Source of the DNA: Thermoleophilia bacterium
Lineage (GTDB): Bacteria > Actinomycetota > Thermoleophilia > Gaiellales > JAICJC01
Reading direction: 5' to 3'
NCBI GenBank assembly: GCA_025928435.1
Contig: JAICJM010000050.1
Span: forward strand, 1 to 21,647
DNA length: 21,647 nt
The notes under the pieces were generated by a model. That model had not been told where the DNA came from. It saw nothing but the letters and a program-made list of their open reading frames with translations, and did no database searches. This document shows, one piece after another, positions 1 through 6,532 of the stretch. The number at the start of each line of letters is the position of its first letter. The first letter of the stretch is position 1. The position numbers and the translations under genes are program-made.

Positions 1-2
1 CG

Positions 3-116
3 CAGTTCGGGCTCGTCTCACTGGGCGGGTTCACGCTCCCGCTCGTGCTGATCGCCCTGGCGGGCGGTTTCGCGATGGTGTGGGCGTGGGAGGAGTCGAA
101 GCGCTACCACCTGTGA
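3..116 (+). CDS. C-terminal tail of a membrane protein (partial)
   Basis: An open frame enters from the left edge and ends at the TGA at 114-116. The 37 visible residues include one hydrophobic stretch (LPLVLIALAGGFAMVWAW), which reads as a last transmembrane helix, followed by a short charged tail, EESKRYHL. The 5' part lies outside the window, so the family cannot be named. It runs towards the minus-strand chdC group but is separated from it by the remnant at 139-427. The reading frame is open without interruption and has the third-position G/C bias of its neighbours, which is why I take it as real coding sequence. Confidence 0.5.
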   Translation, partial: QFGLVSLGGFTLPLVLIALAGGFAMVWAWEESKRYHL

Positions 117-138
117 GCGCGGCCGCGCAGGCCGGCGG

Positions 139-427
139 TTAGGCCCGCTCCGACCGCAGAACGGCGAGCCACGCCTGGCCCTCGTGATATAGCGGCGGGT
201 TGTTCTCGGGCGTGTAGTCAGCCCTGCAGCTCGGCGTCGCGCTCGGCGAGCGGGTTTCCGCGCCCCTGCCCTGTGCGACCGGGACCGGGATCTCGGCCGG
301 TACGACGGGCGCCAGCGAGCCGGAAGATCGCCTTGTCGGTGCCGCTCGGCTCGATCCGGCACAGCGGCAGCGCGGCCCACTCGGGGAACTGCTCGTCGAC
401 GAGGCGGCGTGCGAGCGCCTCGTCAAC
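139..427 (-). pseudogene. Aminoglycoside phosphotransferase (APH) family remnant
   Basis: Two pieces of an APH-type kinase lie in different minus-strand frames. From 427 down to about 317 one frame reads VDEALARRLVDEQFPEWAAL, then PLCRIEPSGTDKAIFRL; this is the typical APH N-terminus that precedes the first nucleotide-binding strands. From about 321 down to the stop at 139-141 the next frame reads LAPVVPAEIPVPVAQGR and then, after a jump, ADYTPENNPPLYHEGQAWLAVL, which resembles the extreme C-terminus of the family. The roughly 200 residues between, including the catalytic HxDxxxxN loop and the Mg-binding D of the DFG-like motif, are missing. The first frame has no start codon after the TGA at 440-442 that ends the upstream gene. 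The piece is therefore a dead gene with an internal deletion and at least one frameshift. Family assignment rests on recognised motifs only. Confidence 0.6.
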
Positions 428-439
428 GTCGCGGCCTCT

Positions 440-676
440 TCAGCCGGCCGTGCGTCGCCGCGCCGCGAGGTGGATCGCGAGCCCGATCGCGATCAGCCCG
501 ATCGCGACGAGCGCGTATCCGTAGTCGGCGTACGGATGCGGATTCAGCGCGCCCGCAACGCGGCAAGTCTCCGGTTTGCCGCACGCTCCGGTGTTCCGGG
601 AGACGAAGGCGAAGATGGACGCCGCCAGGCTGAGAACACCAACCACCACCCCGCCGGCGATCACGCGCTCGCGCAT
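440..676 (-). CDS. Small two-helix membrane protein
   Basis: This is a 78-residue protein. A hydrophobic helix spans residues 5-25 (VIAGGVVVGVLSLAASIFAF). It is followed by a loop with two cysteines (ACGKPETCRV, residues 31-40) and a second helix at about residues 53-72. The tail is basic (AARRRTAG). The basic tail and the short charged start suggest both ends are cytoplasmic and the Cys pair lies outside, where it could form a disulfide. I do not recognise the family. The ATG at 676 is chosen because a TACACT hexamer ends exactly 6 nt upstream, as at many genes in this window. It follows chdC on the same strand after 38 nt, so it may be read both from its own promoter and as a chdC follower. 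A link to heme metabolism is only a guess from position. Confidence 0.7.
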   Translation of the reverse strand: MRERVIAGGVVVGVLSLAASIFAFVSRNTGACGKPETCRVAGALNPHPYADYGYALVAIGLIAIGLAIHLAARRRTAG

Positions 677-682
677 GTCCCG

Positions 683-688
683 AGTGTA
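683..688 (-). promoter_or_regulatory. -10 element of the two-helix membrane protein gene
   Basis: TACACT on the minus strand, with 6 nt between it and the ATG at 676. There is no Shine-Dalgarno sequence in the gap. A transcript starting about 7 nt after the hexamer would begin at the start codon, i.e. leaderless. No clear -35 box is seen. Confidence 0.5.
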
Positions 689-714
689 CGGCCGACGCCG
701 CACTGCGGCCACGG

Positions 715-1479
715 TCAGTCGGTCGCGAGCAGGGCCTGGGCCGCGCCGCCCAGCGACCGCAGCGCCTCGGGCACGGAGCACGAGATGCACGTGAAGATCG
801 GCGTGTCCCGCTCCGTGTAGCGGCTCGCCTCGGTCTCGCGCAGGCGCATCATCAGGTCGAGGAAGTCGCCGACGTAGTCCGTCTCGAACGCGACCACGAA
901 CTCCTGGTCGTCGATCCCGTACGAGTACGTCGTGTTGATCTTCACCGTCGGGAACTGGTGTCCGGTCGCGATGTGCTCGTTCATGATCCCCTGCCGCGCC
1001 GGCTTCGAGAGCTGGTACCAGGCCCGCGTCTTGACCATCGGGTAGATGAGCAGGTAGCGCGAGTCGGGGTTCCACATGATGCGGCCGCGCTTGTGCATCG
1101 AACGGCCCTCGCCCTTCACGTACTGCGAGCGCCGCGTCATCGACAGGTACGCGTACGGCGTCTCGAGGTACGATCCCATCGCGGTCGACATGATCGCCGT
1201 GCCGATCTCCTGGAAGTCCTCGAGCCGCTCGGACACCTTCCACAGCATGAAGTCGGCATCTGGCCGCAGGCCGGCGATCGTGTAGGGGCGGAGGGCGAAG
1301 CGCTCGCCGAACGACTCGATGACCGCCGCCAGCTCCGCGCGCGACGACTCCTGCTCCGCCTCCGGCAGGCGCCGCCAGGCCGGGTCGAGCTTGTAGAACG
1401 AGAAGTGGACGAACTGGCGGTCTTCGCCGGCGGAGTTGTTCGGCGTGCCGCCGTCCGAGGTGCTGCCGTCGTCGCTCAT
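715..1479 (-). CDS. chdC: Coproheme decarboxylase (chlorite dismutase family)
   Basis: This 254-residue protein belongs to the ChdC/HemQ family, which converts coproheme to heme b by two oxidative decarboxylations in the coproporphyrin-dependent pathway of Gram-positive bacteria. The core shows RYLLIYPMVKTRAWYQL with the likely radical-forming tyrosine Y146, NEHI with the likely proximal heme ligand H169, and NTTYSYGIDDQEFVVAFET, a hallmark stretch including Q192. Length fits the family (about 230-260). The ATG at 1479 is favoured over GTG 1512 or ATG 1503 because the stretch that longer starts would add is not family-like and a TACGAT hexamer sits 9 nt before 1479. The DDQEFVVAFE stretch is closer to the Firmicutes-type enzyme than to the version I associate with Streptomyces or Mycobacterium. 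No other heme gene is visible nearby. Confidence 0.93.
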   Translation of the reverse strand: MSDDGSTSDGGTPNNSAGEDRQFVHFSFYKLDPAWRRLPEAEQESSRAELAAVIESFGERFALRPYTIAGLRPDADFMLWKVSERLEDFQEIGTAIMSTAMGSYLETPYAYLSMTRRSQYVKGEGRSMHKRGRIMWNPDSRYLLIYPMVKTRAWYQLSKPARQGIMNEHIATGHQFPTVKINTTYSYGIDDQEFVVAFETDYVGDFLDLMMRLRETEASRYTERDTPIFTCISCSVPEALRSLGGAAQALLATD

Positions 1480-1488
1480 CCTGCATCG

Positions 1489-1494
1489 ATCGTA
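1489..1494 (-). promoter_or_regulatory. -10 element of chdC
   Basis: TACGAT on the minus strand, 9 nt before the ATG at 1479. The resulting transcript would have a leader of 0-3 nt. It also overlaps the longer reading-frame starts, which argues against them. Confidence 0.45.
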
Positions 1495-1555
1495 GCAGGG
1501 CATTCCTGACACTCTTGCAACGCCCCGGGCGTTGTTCCGTGACAGGCGCGGGCCC

Positions 1556-1561
1556 TACCCT
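1556..1561 (+). promoter_or_regulatory. -10 element of the pilin-like operon
   Basis: TACCCT, 7 nt before GTG 1569, with TTGTTC at 1532-1537 as a possible -35 (18-nt spacer). No Shine-Dalgarno sequence precedes the start, so a leaderless message is likely. It is divergent from the chdC promoter 60 bp away. Confidence 0.45.
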
Positions 1562-1568
1562 CGAACGC

Positions 1569-1910
1569 GTGGAACGAGCGCAGGCGTACCCACGTGAGCA
1601 CGGTCAGGCGAGCGTCGAGACCGTCGTGCTGCTGCCCGTGCTCGTCGCGCTCACCTTCGCCATATGGCAGGCCGCCCTCGCGGGCTGGACGCTCGTGTCG
1701 GCCGAGAGCGCCGCCCGTGCGGCTGCCCGGGCCGCGCTCGCGGGATCGCCGCTCCGGCCGGCGGCACTGGCCGCGCTGCCCGCGTCGATGCGCCCGGGCG
1801 CACGTGTCGAGGCCTCCGGCGGGCGGGTGACGGTACGGGTTCACATCCCGGCCGTGCTCCCGGGATTCGACGCCGACGTCTCGGCATCGGCGGCCGAGGT
1901 GCGCTCGTGA
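1569..1910 (+). CDS. TadE-like pseudopilin
   Basis: This is a 113-residue protein with the layout of TadE-type minor pilins. It has a short basic/polar leader, the processing-site motif HGQASVE (G12 | Q13, with E17 at the +5 position), then a hydrophobic helix (VVLLPVLVALTFAIWQAALAGW) and a small Ala/Val-rich external domain. In Tad/Flp systems such proteins are cleaved by a prepilin peptidase and help assemble the pilus. The GTG start at 1569 matches the TACCCT hexamer 7 nt upstream; an earlier in-frame start at 1515 would add an unlikely 18-residue extension. Its TGA overlaps the GTG of the next gene by 4 nt, so the three genes here are almost certainly co-translated. No tadA ATPase or tadB/C platform gene is in the window. 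Confidence 0.75.
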   Translation: MERAQAYPREHGQASVETVVLLPVLVALTFAIWQAALAGWTLVSAESAARAAARAALAGSPLRPAALAALPASMRPGARVEASGGRVTVRVHIPAVLPGFDADVSASAAEVRS

Positions 1911-2200
1911 CCGGCGAGCGTGGCCAGGCGGCCGTCGAGCTGGTGGCGTTCGCGGCGCTGGCGGCGATGGTGGCGGTCGCCCTGCAGGCGGTGCTGGTTG
2001 CATGGGCCGCGCAGAACCGCGCCCAGGGCATCGCCGACCAGGCGGCCGTGATCGTCGCCGAGGGCCGACCCGTCCCCGACAGGCTTCGCCGCGGCGCCGC
2101 GATCCGGGTGCACGGCCACACCCTGCTCGTCACGCTGTCCGTGCCGCTGGCCGGCGGGCTCGCCCATACGACCGCCGTCGCCCGGGCGGCGCTCCCGTGA
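1907..2200 (+). CDS. Second TadE-like pseudopilin
   Basis: This 97-residue protein again shows a prepilin-like start: TGERGQAAVELVAF, with predicted cleavage after G6 and the +5 glutamate E11. One hydrophobic helix follows (LVAFAALAAMVAVALQAVLVAW), then a short domain with beta character (RVHGHTLLVTLSVPL). It starts with GTG overlapping the previous stop (GTGA) and ends with TGA overlapping the next GTG (GTGA). It is shorter than a usual TadE. The glutamate, the hydrophobic helix and the tight coupling to the neighbours support a pseudopilin role. No independent promoter is needed or seen. Confidence 0.68.
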   Translation: MTGERGQAAVELVAFAALAAMVAVALQAVLVAWAAQNRAQGIADQAAVIVAEGRPVPDRLRRGAAIRVHGHTLLVTLSVPLAGGLAHTTAVARAALP

Positions 2201-3954
2201 GCGAGCGGGGCCAGATCTCGGTCGCGGCCGTCGCGGCGATCGCCGTCGTCCTGCTCGGCGGCGTCCTCCTGGGCTACCTGAGCCTGGTGGCGGCGGGCGG
2301 AGGACACGCCCAGCGGGCTGCCGACCTCGCCGCGGTCGCGGCGGCGACGCGCCTAGTCGACGACCCCGGCGCGAATGCCGCCGAATTGCGCAGCGTCGCC
2401 GCCGGCGCGGCGAGCCGCAACGGCGCCCGGCTCGTCTCCTTCGGGCTCGTTCGCGACGGCCCGGTCCCGCGCGCCGTCGACGTCGCCGTGGCGCTGGACG
2501 TCGACGGCTCGGTGCCGGTCGCCGGGCGCCAGTCCCGGGAGGTGGACGCCCGTGCCCGGGCCGGCGTCGACTACTCGGCGTCGCTGGCGCCCGATGCCTT
2601 CCGGCCGGTCGACCTGCACGGAGGCCGGGGGCCGCTCGCCGCGGTCGCCGCGGCCGAGGCGCAGGTGGGGTGGCCGTACGTGTGGGGCGGCGAGAGCAGG
2701 TCGGAGGGCGGGTTCGACTGCTCCGGGCTGATCGACTACGCCTACGCCGCGGCCGGCGACCCGTTGCCGGGGCGGCCGACGGCCGCCGATCTGTGGCACG
2801 ACTCGCGCCCGGTCTCCGCCGCCGACCTTCTGCCCGGCGACCTCGCGTTCGTCGGGACGGGCTCCGGCGCCCCGCACCACGTGGGCATGTACGTCGGCGG
2901 CGGCACGGTCGTCGTCGCGCCGCACACCGGGGCGGAGGTTCGCTTCGAGCCGCTCGTGGCCGGCGGCTGGGACGGCTTCGGGCGGCTGTTCGCCGGCGGA
3001 CCTGTCGCGGAGCCGGCCGACCCTGCGGTCGAGGCGGCGGCCCGGGCCCACCAGGTGCCGCCGCACGCGCTCGCCGCCGAGCTGCGCCTGGGCCTGGCCC
3101 GCGATCCCGACGCTGCGGCGGCGGCCCTCGCCTCCGCCATGCGCAGGCACCCGGGCGACCTGGCTGCGGCGCTGGGCGACGCCCTGGGCGATCGCTCGGC
3201 GGCCGCCCTCGTCCTGCGGGCGGCGTCGGGCGTCGGGCTGCGCGGCTTCTCCGGCGCCGTGCGCCTGCTGCCGCTGGCCGCGGCCGCCGTCCGGGCGGTC
3301 GGCGCGACCGCGTCGGTGCCCGACGCGGGGGAGGAGGGACCGGAATCGACGGGTCTCATCGATACGGCCGAGAAGGCGCTCGAGCGGGGCGGCGAGCAGG
3401 GCGACCATCTCGGCAGCCGGCTCTCGGTGCAGGCGGCCGCCGGCTTCCGGAACCTGGCCCGGTTCGGGCTCACCGCCGCGGCAACGTTCCTGCCCGACCC
3501 GCACCTGCGCGACGTCGCGACGTTCGCCGGCGCGACCTGGGACGGCGTCGAGAGCGGCCTCGCGATCGCCCGCGGCGGCGTCGAGCTCGCCGGCCCGTCC
3601 CTGTGGGCGACGCGGCTGACGGCCCCGCTCGGCCTCGGGTTCAGCGCGCTCTTCGCCTATCAGGCCTGGACCGCCCGCAGGCGCGAGGACCGGGTCTGGT
3701 ACGGGGCGCAGGCTGCCAGCAGTGCGCTCACGTCCGCCGGCGCGATGACCGCGGGCCTCGACCTGGTCGCGCTCGGCGCCGGGTCGGCCGAGGTGCCGCC
3801 GGTCGGCGCCGCGCTGATGCTCGCCGGCGTGACCGTGCTGGCCGCTGCCTGCGTGTACCGCGAGCGGCACTGGCTGGCCGGAGGCGCGCGGCGGGCGGCC
3901 GGCGCCGTGCTCGACGCCGGCCGCTCGCTCGCGGACTCGCTCAACCCGTTCTAG
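2197..3954 (+). CDS. TadG-like membrane anchor fused to an NlpC/P60 peptidoglycan hydrolase
   Basis: This is a 585-residue, three-part protein. Residues 1-30 read SERGQISVAAVAAIAVVLLG and continue as a helix, like TadE/TadG pilin proteins but with Ala where the +5 Glu normally is. Residues about 40-140 form an external domain of the TadG type (AQRAADLAAVAAATRL). Residues about 150-275 are an NlpC/P60 (C40) endopeptidase with FDCSGL (nucleophile C175), HHVGMYVGGG (H228) and a third polar residue in APHTG (H243). Such enzymes cut the peptide stems of peptidoglycan. Residues about 276-585 are Ala-rich and helical with hydrophobic segments near the end (LGFSALFAYQAW; PPVGAALMLAGVTVLAAACVY); I do not recognise them. 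The GTG start overlaps the previous stop. A role in opening the wall for a pilus, or in wall turnover, is inferred. The last four bases are shared with the convergent carbonic anhydrase gene. Confidence 0.8.
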   Translation: MSERGQISVAAVAAIAVVLLGGVLLGYLSLVAAGGGHAQRAADLAAVAAATRLVDDPGANAAELRSVAAGAASRNGARLVSFGLVRDGPVPRAVDVAVALDVDGSVPVAGRQSREVDARARAGVDYSASLAPDAFRPVDLHGGRGPLAAVAAAEAQVGWPYVWGGESRSEGGFDCSGLIDYAYAAAGDPLPGRPTAADLWHDSRPVSAADLLPGDLAFVGTGSGAPHHVGMYVGGGTVVVAPHTGAEVRFEPLVAGGWDGFGRLFAGGPVAEPADPAVEAAARAHQVPPHALAAELRLGLARDPDAAAAALASAMRRHPGDLAAALGDALGDRSAAALVLRAASGVGLRGFSGAVRLLPLAAAAVRAVGATASVPDAGEEGPESTGLIDTAEKALERGGEQGDHLGSRLSVQAAAGFRNLARFGLTAAATFLPDPHLRDVATFAGATWDGVESGLAIARGGVELAGPSLWATRLTAPLGLGFSALFAYQAWTARRREDRVWYGAQAASSALTSAGAMTAGLDLVALGAGSAEVPPVGAALMLAGVTVLAAACVYRERHWLAGGARRAAGAVLDAGRSLADSLNPF

Positions 3955-4475
3955 GAGGCGCTGACGATCGCGGTGGTCGGTGCGACGACCTGCGTGACGG
4001 CGCCGGTCTTGACGTCGTAGATGTAGCCGGACACCGAGATCGAGTCGTCGATGAACGGCGACGCGAGAATCGAGGAGACGTCGTCGCGGACGCTCTGCTC
4101 GAGATCGCCGAACGTGAGGAAGTCGATGTGCGAGGCGTCGGTGCCGGTCTCCTCGTGCAGCTTGGCGTGCAGCTGGTCGTTCGTGAAGGTGAGCATCCCG
4201 CACTCGGTGTGGTGGATGACCGCGAACTCGGTCGTCCCGAGCAGCCGCGACGAGATCACGAGCGAGCGCAGGGCGTCGTCGGAGGCGCGGCCACCGGCGT
4301 TGCGGATCATGTGCGCGTCGCCGATCTCGAGCCCGAGCGCCTTCTCGGGGTGGATGCGGGCGTCCATGCAGGTGACGATCGCGACCTTCCTGGCCGGGGG
4401 CGTCGGCTTGTCGCCCTCGGTGAAGCTCTTCTGGAAGTCCTGGTTCGCCGTGAGCATGCCCTTGAGCTCTGACAC
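3951..4475 (-). CDS. Beta-class carbonic anhydrase
   Basis: This 174-residue enzyme interconverts CO2 and bicarbonate with a zinc ion. The ligands of beta-carbonic anhydrases are all visible: C36 with D38 and R40 in CMDAR (the Asp-Arg dyad), and H89 with C92 in HHTECGM. MIRNAGGRASDDALRSL is the conserved stretch after the dyad. Length matches the short type of Mycobacterium (about 165 residues). It starts at GTG 4475, with a strong Shine-Dalgarno sequence GAGGAGGG at 4481-4488, 5 nt away. This makes it one of the few genes here with a normal leader. It is divergent from uvrC and convergent with the NlpC/P60 gene, sharing the CTAG that forms both stops. Confidence 0.95.
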   Translation of the reverse strand: MSELKGMLTANQDFQKSFTEGDKPTPPARKVAIVTCMDARIHPEKALGLEIGDAHMIRNAGGRASDDALRSLVISSRLLGTTEFAVIHHTECGMLTFTNDQLHAKLHEETGTDASHIDFLTFGDLEQSVRDDVSSILASPFIDDSISVSGYIYDVKTGAVTQVVAPTTAIVSAS

Positions 4476-4503
4476 GGAGACCCTCCTCGGTAGATTGGAT
4501 GCG

Positions 4504-4509
4504 ATCCTA
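4504..4509 (-). promoter_or_regulatory. Possible -10 element of the carbonic anhydrase gene
   Basis: TAGGAT on the minus strand, 15 nt before the Shine-Dalgarno sequence at 4481-4488. Transcription from here would give a leader of about 20-25 nt containing the ribosome-binding site. No convincing -35 box. Confidence 0.35.
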
Positions 4510-4566
4510 GCAATTCTGGATCCAAACCTGCGGTGAGCTCGGGCGGGCGCCGAGAGGTGCCGAGGC

Positions 4567-4572
4567 TACGAT
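4567..4572 (+). promoter_or_regulatory. -10 element of uvrC
   Basis: TACGAT, 8 nt before the ATG at 4581, with no Shine-Dalgarno sequence between. This favours the start at 4581 over the longer frame beginning at 4533 and suggests a leaderless message. Confidence 0.45.
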
Positions 4573-4580
4573 GGATCCCG

Positions 4581-6449
4581 ATGTCCGCCGTCGCCCGCAG
4601 CGAGCGCAGCCAGCGCCTCGAGGCCCAGCTCCGCGCCCTTCCCGATCAGCCCGGGGTATACATGTTCCGCAGCGACGAGGGCGACGTCATCTACGTCGGC
4701 AAGGCCAAGTCCCTGCGCAAACGGGTGAGCTCCTACTTCCGCCGCGACCTCCACGCGACCGTGAAGACCGCGGGCCTCGTGGAGCGCATCGACGAGATCG
4801 AGTTCGTCGCGGCCGAGTCCGAGACCGAGGCGCTGCTGCTCGAGCAGAACCTGATCAAGCGCTACCGGCCGGCGTTCAACATCCGCCTGCGCGACGACAA
4901 GTCCTACCCGTACATCGCCGTCACGGTCGGCGACGAGTACCCGCGGGTGATGTTCACGCGTGAGCGGCACCGCAAGGGGGTGCTCTACTTCGGCCCGTAC
5001 GCGAGCGCGAAGAAGGTGCGGGAAACGCTCGACGTCCTGAACCGGGTCTTCCCGTATCGCCCCTGCGAGGGCCCGCAGCCCGGCCGCCGCTCGGGCGTCC
5101 CCTGCCTCGACTACCACATCGGCCGCTGCGCGGCCCCGTGCGTCGGCTACATCGGCCCGGACGAGTACCGGACGGTGATCGAGAACGTGGTGGAGTTCCT
5201 GTCCGGCCGGGTGCGCCCCTTGGAGAGGCGGCTCGAGGCGGAGATGAAGCGGGCGGCGAAGGAGCACGAGTTCGAGGACGCCGCCCGCTACCGCAACCGC
5301 CTGATGGCGGTGCGCCATCTGTCCGAGCGGCAGGTCGCCGATCGCCGCAGCCTGGGGTCGGCGGACATCCTGGGCATCGCATGCAGCGGCGACACCGCGA
5401 ACGTGCAGCTCTTCCACCTGCGCGACGGGCGCCTGTCCGACCGCCACGGCTTCTACCTCGAGAACGCGGCCGAGAGCAGCCCGTCCGACGTGCTGTGGGG
5501 GTTCGCGCTCGAGTACTACGGCGGCCAGGTGGCGATTCCCGGACAGGTGGTCGTGCCGAAGTTCTTCGAGGACGCCGACCTCTTGGAGACGTTCCTGGGC
5601 GATCGCCGCGGGGCGGGCGTCGAGGTGCGCACGGCCCAGCGCGGCGAGAAGCGGCGGCTGGCCGACATGGCGATGCGCAACGCCGACCTTGCGCTCGAGC
5701 ACGACACGCTCATGCGCGAGCGCACCCGTGCCCGCCGGATCGAGGCGCTCGAGGAGCTGCGCGAGGCGCTCAACCTCGAGGTGCTGCCGGTGCGGATGGA
5801 GTGCTTCGACATCTCGAACCTCGGCACGAGCAACCCGGTCGCCTCGATGGTCGTGTTCGAGGACGCGGTCGCCAAGAAGTCCGACTACCGCAAGTTCGGG
5901 ATCCGCTACAGCGGCGGCCAGGACGACTTCGCCATGATCGCCGAGGCGGTCGGGCGGCGGTTCGCGCGGATGACGTCGGTCGAGGCCGACGACTACGACC
6001 GCAGCTTCGCCACCGCCCCCAACCTGGTGGTGATCGACGGCGGCAAGGGCCAGCTCGGAGCGGCGGTCGATGCGATGGCCGGCTTCGAGCTTCCGCGGGT
6101 GGCCGTGATCTCGCTGGCGAAACGGGCCGAGGAGGTGTTCGTCCCCGGCCGCTCGGCGCCGATCGTGCTCGACCGCGCCTCCGCCGGCCTCCAGCTCTTG
6201 CAGCGGCTGCGCGACGAGGCCCACCGGTTCGCGCTCGGGTTCCACCGCCAGCGTCGCAGCCGCTCCAGCATCGACTCGATCTTCGACAGCCTGCCCGGTG
6301 TCGGCCCGGCCCGGCGGCGGCTGCTGATGCAGCGCTTCGAGACCGCCGACGCGCTCGTGAACGCGACCCGCGACGAGCTCGAGGCCGTCCCCGGCCTCCC
6401 GGCCAAGGTCGGCCGCGGGGTCTACGACGCGCTGCATCGCACGGGCTAA
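4581..6449 (+). CDS. uvrC: Excinuclease ABC subunit C
   Basis: This 622-residue protein makes the two incisions in nucleotide excision repair together with UvrA and UvrB. All domains are present. The GIY-YIG nuclease is at residues about 22-100 (GVYMF, then VIYVGKAKSLRKRVSSYF). The Cys-rich segment is PCLDYHIGRCAAPCVGY. The UvrB-binding UVR motif is at about 222-257 (EFEDAARYRNRL). The RNase H-like second nuclease has its first Asp near 410 (MECFDISNLGTSNPVASMV). Two helix-hairpin-helix units lie at about 565-620 (SLPGVGPARRRLLMQRF; LEAVPGLPAKVGRGVY). Length is normal. The start is set by the TACGAT hexamer at 4567-4572. It heads the stretch that in many Gram-positive genomes runs uvrC-rapZ-yvcK-whiA; here rapZ is not found. 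Confidence 0.97.
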   Translation: MSAVARSERSQRLEAQLRALPDQPGVYMFRSDEGDVIYVGKAKSLRKRVSSYFRRDLHATVKTAGLVERIDEIEFVAAESETEALLLEQNLIKRYRPAFNIRLRDDKSYPYIAVTVGDEYPRVMFTRERHRKGVLYFGPYASAKKVRETLDVLNRVFPYRPCEGPQPGRRSGVPCLDYHIGRCAAPCVGYIGPDEYRTVIENVVEFLSGRVRPLERRLEAEMKRAAKEHEFEDAARYRNRLMAVRHLSERQVADRRSLGSADILGIACSGDTANVQLFHLRDGRLSDRHGFYLENAAESSPSDVLWGFALEYYGGQVAIPGQVVVPKFFEDADLLETFLGDRRGAGVEVRTAQRGEKRRLADMAMRNADLALEHDTLMRERTRARRIEALEELREALNLEVLPVRMECFDISNLGTSNPVASMVVFEDAVAKKSDYRKFGIRYSGGQDDFAMIAEAVGRRFARMTSVEADDYDRSFATAPNLVVIDGGKGQLGAAVDAMAGFELPRVAVISLAKRAEEVFVPGRSAPIVLDRASAGLQLLQRLRDEAHRFALGFHRQRRSRSSIDSIFDSLPGVGPARRRLLMQRFETADALVNATRDELEAVPGLPAKVGRGVYDALHRTG

Positions 6450-6459
6450 CCCGCCTGAG

Positions 6460-6490
6460 TGAATGACCGGTGCCAGGCACCGGCTATTCA
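6460..6490. repeat. REP-like palindrome (CCGGTGCC/GGCACCGG)
   Basis: A perfect 8-bp inverted repeat, CCGGTGCC-A-GGCACCGG (6467-6483), lies inside an outer repeat TGAAT (6460-6464) / ATTCA (6486-6490). It sits 10 nt after the uvrC stop. There is no T-tract, so a classic intrinsic terminator is unlikely, although the stem could protect the uvrC 3' end. It resembles dispersed REP-type elements with a GGTGCC core. Confidence 0.55.
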
Positions 6491-6532
6491 TGTGGCAGGA
6501 ACTCGCGCGCGGGGTTCCGCGTCAAAGCCGGC

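Noticed and set aside
440..1486. A 348-codon minus-strand frame that would fuse a basic protein to the two-helix membrane protein
   Set aside because: Upstream of 676 it is only the out-of-frame shadow of chdC, rich in Arg/Pro/His with no domain. Only the last 78 codons, from ATG 676, look like a protein.
1515..3954. A complete Tad/Flp pilus locus
   Set aside because: Only TadE/TadG-like genes are present. No prepilin, peptidase, ATPase or platform gene occurs on either side.
6460..6490. Rho-independent terminator of uvrC
   Set aside because: The stem is strong but lacks a T-tract and is a near-perfect palindrome with a one-base loop, more like a dispersed repeat. A role in 3'-end protection is not excluded.
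4566..6491. A 641-codon frame antisense to uvrC
   Set aside because: Its sequence is Leu/Arg/His/Val-rich without domain signs and mirrors the codons of uvrC, which has every expected motif. Long antisense frames are normal at this G+C. The same applies to the frames opposite the NlpC/P60 gene (2353-4203), argS (15526-17202) and the GGDEF-EAL gene (19560-21641).
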